A DNA stretch of 7,132 nt from Candidatus Uhrbacteria bacterium CG_4_9_14_3_um_filter_36_7 (lineage in GTDB: Bacteria; Patescibacteriota; Patescibacteriia; UBA9934; GWF2-40-263): assembly GCA_002791255.1 (NCBI GenBank), contig PFWS01000040.1, forward strand, positions 1 to 7,132, in the 5' to 3' direction. Made by a program: the position numbers and the translations under genes. Below, piece by piece: positions 1 through 5,420 of the stretch (position 1 is its first letter; each line of letters begins with the position of its first letter). A model generated the notes under the pieces. That model ran no database searches, was not told where the DNA came from, and saw nothing but the letters and a program-made list of their open reading frames with translations.

Positions 1-78
1 ATATGTTTTACTTGTTTTTGGTGAGTAGTTACCTAAACGCAAGACCCTATCCGTTTTATCTAAAATATTTTCTATATA
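1..78 (-). CDS. Possible tyrosine recombinase, N-terminal part, runs off left edge
   Basis: A minus-strand frame is open from the window edge up to a TAG at 79-81. It contains LRLGNYSPKTSKTY, which closely resembles the start of the core-binding (SAM-like) domain of XerC/XerD and integrase tyrosine recombinases, where LxLRxYSPKTIKxY is usual. The catalytic domain would lie left of the window and cannot be seen. There is no ATG or GTG between the stop and the motif. The only ordinary alternative start is TTG at 40-42, with a purine stretch (GGATAGGG) just upstream, which would make the protein begin MRLGNYSPKT. If it instead starts further up, it has lost its start codon and is a remnant. It would be transcribed away from the peptidase fragment. 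The call rests on about 14 residues, so it is tentative. Confidence 0.35.
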
Positions 79-81
79 CTA

Positions 82-109
82 TATACAAAATATAACAAAA
101 GTTTGTATA
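82..109. repeat. Inverted repeat between the possible recombinase and the peptidase fragment
   Basis: TATACAAA at 82-89 and TTTGTATA at 102-109 are perfect 8-bp arms separated by 12 bp. A second small repeat, ATTTGT at 119-124 and ACAAAT at 137-142, follows. The pair sits just upstream of the possible recombinase frame and in the divergent region before the peptidase fragment. It could be an operator or a recombinase-binding site; AT-rich DNA also gives such palindromes by chance. The rest of 83-244 holds no other gene that I can see. Confidence 0.4.
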
Positions 110-244
110 ACATACATAATTTGTTACATGTGGAACACAAATCTTGCATAGAAACGAGTTAAATGAAATAATCTTTTGGGTTCAAAAATAAAAGAGGGCA
201 GTTTTTTAAACAAACATTTATAAATTTTGTAATTCAGATTTTTT

Positions 245-433
245 ATGGGTAAAATTATTGCTTTAGGTGGAGGAGAAATTGGAAGACCTCATGAAAATGG
301 CCGGTTCTATCCTGTTGAAACAAATTCAATAGATAAAGAGATAATAAAACAAACAGGAAAATCAAAACCTAAGTTGCTTTTTATTCCAACAGCAAGCAAT
401 GATTCAGAAGGATATTTCCAAGTTGTGTATTAA
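245..433 (+). pseudogene. Truncated peptidase S51 (dipeptidase E-like), N-terminal fragment
   Basis: The 62-residue product begins MGKIIALGGGEIGRP and has KPKLLFIPTASNDSEGYF at about residues 42-59. These are the first two beta strands and the following loop of peptidase family S51 (dipeptidase E and cyanophycinase-like proteins). Full-length members are about 200-230 residues, and the nucleophile serine (in a GxSAG-type turn) lies well beyond this point, so the fragment cannot be an active peptidase. Homology stops at FQVV, and two codons later there is a TAA. The remaining two thirds of the gene are not found in any frame nearby, so this is not a simple frameshift. The break falls on GTTGTGT (422-428), which recurs at 657-663. 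No Shine-Dalgarno sequence precedes the ATG. Confidence 0.7.
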
Positions 434-533
434 TGTTAAATGGGTGCCGTTTGGCGCAAAAGTAGATGCCTGTGCGGAGGATTATTATTTTATTTCATTT
501 TGGGGCCAAAGATTTTATATTGAAGGTGAATAA
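399..533 (+). pseudogene. Orphan short frame, likely C-terminal remnant of an unknown gene
   Basis: A frame different from that of the peptidase fragment runs to a TAA at 531-533. Its part after the peptidase break (from about 435) encodes a protein-like tail with VKWVPFGAKVDA at the start and FWGQRFYIEGE at the end. It is rich in aromatic and charged residues and looks more like a real C-terminus than like random AT-rich DNA. The in-frame ATG at 399 lies inside the peptidase coding sequence, so it is probably not a natural start. I do not recognise the family. It lies wholly within the 235-bp segment flanked by GTTGTGT and directly before the hairpin cluster. Confidence 0.3.
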
Positions 534-663
534 AACATCCTATAATACTGCATAAGCGGCTACGCTCCACTAGGTTCCGCTTCGCCTATATTTGGCGACA
601 GTGTGTCGTCTTGCTCCAAATTATGCCGCCACACCAAACATTGTTTATGTATGAATGTTGTGT
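422..663. repeat. GTTGTGT direct repeats flanking a 235-bp cassette-like segment
   Basis: GTTGTGT occurs at 422-428, where peptidase S51 homology ends, and at 657-663, inside the last arm of a hairpin. The distance between copies is 235 bp. The segment holds the orphan C-terminal frame followed by folded DNA, the order seen in an integron gene cassette (gene first, folded recombination site last, boundary at G/TT). A shared 7-mer is expected by chance in several hundred bases, so the argument rests on its position at the break and at the fold, not on the match itself. Confidence 0.3.
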
Positions 664-705
664 GCAAAATTGCTTCGCTATTTGCACAATGCGCGGTGAG
701 CGCTC
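554..705. repeat. Cluster of five hairpins in GC-richer DNA
   Basis: Five inverted repeats lie almost end to end. (a) AAGCGG 554-559 with CCGCTT 577-582. (b) ATTTGG 590-595 plus CGACA 596-600, loop GTG, TGTCG 604-608 and CCAAAT 616-621. (c) CACAC 630-634 plus AACATT 637-642 with AATGTT 654-659 plus GTGTG 660-664, with a two-base bulge. (d) TGTGCAAA 661-668 with TTTGCACA 681-688. (e) The palindrome GAGCGCTC 698-705. Hairpins c and d share TGTG, so they compete. GCTTCGC occurs twice, at 579-585 and 672-678, each followed by a TAT/TTTG-like stretch. The GC content is clearly above that of the flanks. This is not a simple terminator: there is no T-run after any stem. It resembles mobile-DNA recombination sites or a structured repeat of foreign origin. 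Confidence 0.65.
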
Positions 706-728
706 GCACTAAACGAAATTTTAAAAAT

Positions 729-1109
729 ATGGATATATCGCAATTAAAAAACGGTAAATATTTTTCTGGGCGCTACACAGACCCTGGTCAATATAGTGGA
801 TGGTTTGTTGGTTCTTTCTTTAATGATGAAAATCATCCATGCAAAAATGATCAGCTAGAAATTTTATATAAAGAACATCAATCTGGCGATAAAGCCAGAG
901 CACATTATCATAAGCTAAAAGTAGAGTTACTAATTATACTTGAAGGCAAAGCAAGATATAATGTGAATGGAAACGAAGTTGTGCTGGGCAAGGGAGATTT
1001 TCTTTTTGTAGATGTAAACAATATTATTTCAGGTGAGTTTCTGGAGCCTACAAAAATATTTGTTATTCATTCTCCAAGTATTGTTACTGATAAAACAGTG
1101 GTGGAGTAA
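729..1109 (+). CDS. Small single-domain cupin protein
   Basis: From the ATG at 729 the product is 126 residues. Cupin motif 1, G(X)5HXH(X)4E(X)6G, is matched exactly from G53 to G73, with candidate metal ligands H59, H61 and E66. Motif 2 is degenerate: GKGDFLFVDVNN (about 87-98) keeps the glycine turn, but the expected metal-binding histidine is replaced by Ile100 or a neighbour. The metal site is therefore incomplete, or the protein binds a ligand without metal. The frame can be extended upstream to a GTG at 603, but that extension translates the hairpin cluster into cysteine- and arginine-rich sequence unlike a cupin, so 729 is the better start. There is no Shine-Dalgarno sequence. The flanks carry no partner gene, so no substrate can be inferred. 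It appears intact even though everything around it looks rearranged. Confidence 0.8.
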   Translation: MDISQLKNGKYFSGRYTDPGQYSGWFVGSFFNDENHPCKNDQLEILYKEHQSGDKARAHYHKLKVELLIILEGKARYNVNGNEVVLGKGDFLFVDVNNIISGEFLEPTKIFVIHSPSIVTDKTVVE

Positions 1110-1574
1110 ATATTTTCAAAGTATCGTTCAACAAATAATATTCCGCTCAAAATTTTTCATAAATATATTTTCAAGGTAAGATAAATTTTCTTGACCCAAA
1201 TCCAGTCGTAATTGTTCAGTTGTTTAGTTCCATTAACAAAGTTGCTGTAATATTAAAACTCTGTCTCATTATAGCGGACGGACTTCGGATATTTCTAAGC
1301 GTTATACAAATATTTCAACAACAGTTTTTTCTTATTCTCTATTTATTTCACAGCATCGACAAAATTGAAAATAAGCTTCATTTTAGTTCAAAAAGACAGC
1401 TGGCTCTGGGTTCAATCTTTGTACAATAACTCTCAAAATCCCAATTTTAGTTGAGGTTTTTTGTTTTTATACCCTTTATTATCGTAAAAATTTATGCTCG
1501 TGTGTTAAACTATCTATCTTCATAAATTTCATAAAATTAAACTATATTTTTTTGTAAAAAATTTTATTCATTAT
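1110..1574. other. 465-bp stretch without a recognisable gene
   Basis: Both strands hold only short frames. On the plus strand 1220-1429 is open but hydrophobic and low in complexity, with no family resemblance. On the minus strand three short pieces look slightly protein-like: a tail ending CTKIEPRASCLFELK (about 1379-1444), NFVNGTKQLNNYDW (about 1199-1240) and LGQENLSYLENIFMKNF (about 1148-1198). They lie in different frames with stops between them, as expected of a decayed gene, but I cannot name a family. There is no tRNA, CRISPR or clear terminator. The promoter for the hydrolase at 1575 should lie near the right end, but no convincing -35/-10 pair is visible there. Confidence 0.5.
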
Positions 1575-2150
1575 ATGTTAAAACAAGTCTATATTATTCA
1601 TGGATGGGATGGGCACCCACAAGATAATTGGTTTCCTTGGTTGAAAACAGAATTAGAAAACCGCAATTTTATTGTTTCTATTCCTCAGCTACCAAAACCA
1701 GAAGAGCCGAGAATTAAAAATTGTATTCCGGCTTTGAAACATATTATTCAAAATCCAAATGAACAGACTTATTTTATTGGTCACAGTATGGGTTGCCAAG
1801 CAATCACTCGATATCTTGAAACATTACCTGAAGACATAGTTATAGGCGGGGCTATTTTTGTAGCTGGATTTTTTAGAGAACTTTCAAATCTTGAAGACGA
1901 TGAAGTGATACACGATGTTGCTCGGGAATGGCTTACCACCCCTCTTGATTTAAAAAAAGTCAAAACACACATTAAAAAAAGTGTGGCTATTTTTTCTGAT
2001 AACGACCCATATGTACCTTTAATAAATCAAGAAATTTTTCGAGCTATCTTAGGATCAGAAATAATCATTCAAGAAAATAAAGGTCATTTCTCTAAAAAAG
2101 ATCAAATATTTGAATTGCCTCTCGTGCGTGACATTCTTTTAAATATGTAA
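1575..2150 (+). CDS. Alpha/beta hydrolase, RBBP9/YdeN family
   Basis: The 191-residue product has the length and layout of the RBBP9/YdeN serine hydrolases. The N-terminal strand and oxyanion region are VYIIHGWDGHPQDNWFPWL (5-23). The nucleophile elbow GHSMG places the catalytic serine at S71. IFSDNDPYVP gives an acid at D144 (or D142), and NKGHF gives the histidine at H171, so the triad is complete. No signal peptide or membrane segment is seen, so it is cytoplasmic. Family members are esterase-like with mostly unknown substrates. The ATG at 1575 opens directly on the first strand; no Shine-Dalgarno sequence is present. The flavoprotein gene follows after 31 bp on the same strand, suggesting co-transcription but not a defined shared pathway. 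Confidence 0.88.
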   Translation: MLKQVYIIHGWDGHPQDNWFPWLKTELENRNFIVSIPQLPKPEEPRIKNCIPALKHIIQNPNEQTYFIGHSMGCQAITRYLETLPEDIVIGGAIFVAGFFRELSNLEDDEVIHDVAREWLTTPLDLKKVKTHIKKSVAIFSDNDPYVPLINQEIFRAILGSEIIIQENKGHFSKKDQIFELPLVRDILLNM

Positions 2151-2181
2151 AATTCTTACCAAGAATTAGAAAATAATATTT

Positions 2182-3426
2182 ATGCGAATCGGTATTATTG
2201 GTGCAGGGGCTTCTGGGATGATGGCAGCAGCAAGGCTTCTAAAGACAGAGAAAGATTTAGATATTTTTTTAATTGAACGCAATGAAGTAATAGGAAAAAA
2301 AGTTTCCATGACCGGAGGTGGACGATGTAATGTTACAACAGGTTTAGAAGACATTCGTATTATTTTGACGAAATATCCTCGTGGAGGGAAATTTTTGACG
2401 CATGCGATGTACCAATTTTCACCTGTTATGGTTCGTGATTGGTTTGAATCTCATGGAGTTCCTTTAAAAAAAGAAAAAGATAATCGTATTTTTCCAGAGT
2501 CAAATAAAAGCAAAGATATTATAGATGTTTTTGAAGAAGTTTTTAAGGATCCACGTATACACATATTTTTAAATACAAGAGTAATCCGTATAGAAAAACA
2601 AGATGGTTATTTTTGTCTTTTTTTTCAAGGATCTAATAAATGCATACAAGTTGAAAAACTTATTCTTGCAACCGGTGGACAAGCGTATCGTAAGGCGGGT
2701 TCTACTGGAGATGGATATACGTTTGCGACTTCTTTAGGTCACAGTTTAACACCCCTTGCTCCAAGCCTAACTGCTTTTTTAACACACGAACATTGGCCTA
2801 CAAGTATTTCAGGTCTTTCATTTCCCAATACTCTATTAAAAGCTGGTAAAAATAAACATTTTTTAACTCAAGGCCCATTTCTTTTTACTCATAAAGGAAT
2901 AAGTGGTCCGGCTGTTTTTGCTTTATCATCCCTGACAGCTTTTGAGATTTTTGACACTAAACATCCTATGGAAATTTCTATTGATCTTTTTCCTGATTTT
3001 TCTATTGAGACACTACATTATCAATTACAAGAACACATCATGATTAATGCAAAAAGAAGTTTTGCAAATGTTTTGTCAATACTGATTCCAAAAGCACTTG
3101 TTGAAGTTTGTCTTTGTGAAATAAATATATCTTTTGAAAAGCAGGCAGCTCAAATTAATAAAAAAGAAATAAAACAAGTTATCACTTGGCTTAAAAATAT
3201 TCCTCTTGGTGTAATTGGCCGCTGCGCAGGAGAGGAATTTGTTACGGCTGGGGGAGTAGAACTTTCAGAAATAAATCCACAAACAATGGAATCAAAAATA
3301 TGTCCAGGTCTTTATTTAACCGGAGAAATTTTAAATATAGATGGTTTTACCGGAGGGTTTAATTTACAAGCAGCTTGGTGTACAGGATATTTAGCCGCAG
3401 AACATATCATCAAAGAAAATAAATAG
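2182..3426 (+). CDS. HI0933/YhiN (BaiN-like) FAD-dependent oxidoreductase
   Basis: The 414-residue product matches the usual length of the HI0933/YhiN flavoprotein family. The dinucleotide-binding motif GAGASG is at 7-12, with IERN at the end of the second strand (31-34) for the FAD ribose. The family hallmark TGGGRCNVT spans 44-52. LILATGGQAYRKAGSTGDGY (about 160-179) is the second FAD motif, followed by the family's inserted domain (about 190-340). The C-terminal FAD-closing motif GEILNIDGFTGGFNLQ is at 381-396. All cofactor motifs are intact. Members are cytoplasmic flavoproteins; some gut homologues (BaiN) are reported to act on bile-acid intermediates, but most have no known substrate, and the bile-acid role should not be carried over here. 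It ends 13 bp from the end of the convergent dehydrogenase gene. Confidence 0.92.
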   Translation: MRIGIIGAGASGMMAAARLLKTEKDLDIFLIERNEVIGKKVSMTGGGRCNVTTGLEDIRIILTKYPRGGKFLTHAMYQFSPVMVRDWFESHGVPLKKEKDNRIFPESNKSKDIIDVFEEVFKDPRIHIFLNTRVIRIEKQDGYFCLFFQGSNKCIQVEKLILATGGQAYRKAGSTGDGYTFATSLGHSLTPLAPSLTAFLTHEHWPTSISGLSFPNTLLKAGKNKHFLTQGPFLFTHKGISGPAVFALSSLTAFEIFDTKHPMEISIDLFPDFSIETLHYQLQEHIMINAKRSFANVLSILIPKALVEVCLCEINISFEKQAAQINKKEIKQVITWLKNIPLGVIGRCAGEEFVTAGGVELSEINPQTMESKICPGLYLTGEILNIDGFTGGFNLQAAWCTGYLAAEHIIKENK

Positions 3427-3439
3427 ATACAGAAAATTT

Positions 3440-4429
3440 TTATTGAACCAAGTTTGGTGGAATTTTTCCTTGTAAAAAAGCGAGTATATTTTGAACTACT
3501 GTCTTTGCCATTGCTGTACGTGCTTCAATGGTTGCAGAAGCAGTGTGTGGAGTAAGAATCACGTTTGGAAACTGGCGAAGTTCAAGATGATCATTTGGGT
3601 CACAATCGATCAAAGGTTCACACTCATAAACATCAAGCCCAGCTCCTGCAATTTGTTTTTTAGCAAGGGCTTGCAAAAGAGCCTTTTCGTCAATAATTGG
3701 CCCACGAGCTGTATTAATAAGAAAAGCTGTTTTTTTCATGAGTTTAAATTCTTTTTTGCTTATAAGATGAAAAGTTGAGGGAAGAAGGGGAACATGCAGT
3801 GAAATAATATCTGATTCTTTTAGGAGTTGTTCTTTTGAGCGATACAAAGCTTTGTATGTTTTTTCAAGTTCTGGAACTCGTGTTTGATTATGATAGATAA
3901 TTTTTACACCGAATCCATCATAGAGTCGACGAATAACATTTGTTCCAATTCTTCCAGCTCCAATAATTCCAATTGTTTTTCCCATAATATCTGTGCCAAG
4001 AAAAAGATCTGGATCCCAACCCGCATACTTTCCTTTGCGAGTAAATTGATCAGCTTCAACCAAGCGATGACACAAACTAAACATAAGGGCGATTGCGTGC
4101 TCGGCCACAGATTCTGAAACTTCTGAGCAAGGGGTATTAGTAACTAAAATGCTACGTTTTTTTGCTTCATCTAAATCAATATTATTAAAACCAACTGCAT
4201 AATTAGCAATGAGTTTAAGCTGGTCTCCTGCAGCTTGAAATACTTGTTTATCTATTCGTTCGGTTAAAAGTGAAACAATAATATCTACCCCCTTTACTTT
4301 TTTTAGAAGAAGCTGGCGCGGAATTTTCTTTGCTTCTTTATAGACCTCCACCTTAAGACCCTTTTGTTTTTTAAGTTTTTTAATCGCTTCTTGGCCAATT
4401 GATCTAGTAATGAAGAGTTTGGTGGTCAT
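3440..4429 (-). CDS. D-isomer 2-hydroxyacid dehydrogenase (glyoxylate/hydroxypyruvate reductase or D-glycerate dehydrogenase type)
   Basis: The 329-residue product is full length for the D-2-hydroxyacid dehydrogenase family. The nucleotide-binding loop GAGRIG is at 157-162. The catalytic set is complete: R242 in NTARGPIIDE, E271 in DVYECEP and H295 in LTPHTAS. NYAVGFNNID (76-85) and EHAIALMF (110-117) are typical of the glyoxylate reductase/glycerate dehydrogenase branch. It would reduce hydroxypyruvate or glyoxylate to D-glycerate or glycolate, or run in reverse. The second strand ends IIYHNQTR (177-184) with no acidic residue to hold the NAD ribose, so NADP(H) is plausible. It is the last gene of the operon: its ATG lies 6 bp after the kinase stop, with no Shine-Dalgarno sequence. 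No terminator hairpin separates it from the convergent flavoprotein gene. Confidence 0.93.
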   Translation of the reverse strand: MTTKLFITRSIGQEAIKKLKKQKGLKVEVYKEAKKIPRQLLLKKVKGVDIIVSLLTERIDKQVFQAAGDQLKLIANYAVGFNNIDLDEAKKRSILVTNTPCSEVSESVAEHAIALMFSLCHRLVEADQFTRKGKYAGWDPDLFLGTDIMGKTIGIIGAGRIGTNVIRRLYDGFGVKIIYHNQTRVPELEKTYKALYRSKEQLLKESDIISLHVPLLPSTFHLISKKEFKLMKKTAFLINTARGPIIDEKALLQALAKKQIAGAGLDVYECEPLIDCDPNDHLELRQFPNVILTPHTASATIEARTAMAKTVVQNILAFLQGKIPPNLVQ

Positions 4430-4435
4430 AATATT

Positions 4436-5413
4436 TTAAAAATTTTTTAGAGTGATCATTTTTAATTTTTTTTCTGAGGGCCATTTTGAAATAATTCCTT
4501 TTTTGGCTCCTATTTGTTGGATCACAGATTCCGCATTTAAAATACCAACACGTAGAGCTTGGTAATGTAACAAACCCTTCATAAGCCCACTTACAACACC
4601 ACTTCCAAAAGCATCACCCGCACCAGTTTGACTGATCGATTTTACGCCAGTAGTCGCCACATGAAAATTTTTTCCTTGGCAGGAAGCATAGGCACCATTA
4701 GGTCCATCTGTAATAATGATGAGCCCTGAAGTATAAGCAGATAATATATTGAGAAGTTTTTGAGAATTGGCTTGCATTTGTCCAGTTAAAATTTGTGCCT
4801 CCTCGCGATTAATCATAAAAACATTTATTTTAGATAAAACAGGTAAAAAAATTTTAAGCCCTGATTCAAGTTCTTTTTTTCCCGGATTCCAAGCTAGATG
4901 AATTTTTTTCTTTGTTGCAAATTCAATAATTTTTTTAGATAAAGCAAAATTTCCTCCCAATGAAGAAAGATAAATCCATTTTGTGCTAAGTTTATTCCAT
5001 AGGATGTCCTTTGATGTAAATAAAGATGAGACTCCACGATAAACAAGAATTGTGCGTTCTCCATCTAGCATGGTAAGAAGTGTGGAATAACCAGTTTGAC
5101 CATGTTTAATTTTTTTAATAAAACGTGTTGAAATACGGTTTGTATTCAGATCTTCTAAAATATCTAGTCCTGGGCGATCATCACCAAGGCGCGTGATAGT
5201 TGCTGTTTTAAATCCAAGTCGAGCAAAAGTCGTTGCAGTATTAGTACCCCCACCCCCAGTGGTTAAAACAAGTTGATCTATCTCAATTTTTGATCCAAGA
5301 GAAACACATTCGGCTTTGTGGTTTATGGAATGAGGATCTGACAGAATGTGAAATTCTTTGGAAATAATAAATACATCACGTGTTGCAGAACCAATAGAAA
5401 TAATATCGTACAT
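4436..5413 (-). CDS. PfkB-family carbohydrate/nucleoside kinase
   Basis: From the ATG at 5411-5413 the product is 325 residues and opens directly on the PfkB first strand, MYDIISIGSATRDVF. The glycine motif GGGGTNTA is at 53-60, IGD-type RLGDDRPG at 75-82 and NREEA at 202-206. The ATP anion hole with catalytic base GAGDAF is at 264-269, with the base at D267. The residue before TGAGD is Gln, where Asp-Thr or similar is usual. The frame stays open to an ATG at 5491, but those extra 26 codons overlap the aldolase end and read MAKNSLPRWFVKK, unlike any PfkB N-terminus. The inner start follows the aldolase stop by 7 bp and has AAAGAG about 10 bp upstream. The substrate cannot be read from sequence: fructose 6-phosphate, a free sugar or a nucleoside are all possible. 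Position between aldolase and dehydrogenase favours central carbon metabolism. Confidence 0.9.
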   Translation of the reverse strand: MYDIISIGSATRDVFIISKEFHILSDPHSINHKAECVSLGSKIEIDQLVLTTGGGGTNTATTFARLGFKTATITRLGDDRPGLDILEDLNTNRISTRFIKKIKHGQTGYSTLLTMLDGERTILVYRGVSSLFTSKDILWNKLSTKWIYLSSLGGNFALSKKIIEFATKKKIHLAWNPGKKELESGLKIFLPVLSKINVFMINREEAQILTGQMQANSQKLLNILSAYTSGLIIITDGPNGAYASCQGKNFHVATTGVKSISQTGAGDAFGSGVVSGLMKGLLHYQALRVGILNAESVIQQIGAKKGIISKWPSEKKLKMITLKNF

Positions 5414-5420
5414 AAAAAAA

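Noticed and set aside
657..716. 60-bp imperfect palindrome GTTGTGTGC...GCACTAAAC as a complete attC
   Set aside because: Polarity is wrong: an attC should begin with the AAC-ending box and end with the GTT-starting box, whereas this is the reverse.
603..728. N-terminal extension of the cupin from a GTG at 603
   Set aside because: It translates the hairpin cluster into Cys/Arg-rich sequence unlike any cupin N-terminus; the ATG at 729 starts a normal cupin.
1230..1305. Possible attC between TTAAC and GCGTTATAC downstream of the cupin
   Set aside because: The outer boxes pair at only a few positions and no complementary L-type inner boxes exist, so a recombination site is not supported.
1405..1425. 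GGTTCAATC, resembling a tRNA T-loop
   Set aside because: The flanking bases cannot form the T-stem and no acceptor or anticodon arm is found.
1220..1429. 69-residue plus-strand frame
   Set aside because: Hydrophobic, low-complexity translation of AT-rich DNA, non-ATG start, no family resemblance and no ribosome-binding site.
1781..2354. Minus-strand frames over the hydrolase end and over the flavoprotein start
   Set aside because: Antisense to genes with complete catalytic or cofactor motifs; no independent coding signal.
3491..4117. Two plus-strand frames inside the dehydrogenase region
   Set aside because: Antisense shadows of the clearly homologous minus-strand dehydrogenase; Cys/Ser/Asn-rich composition typical of reverse reading.
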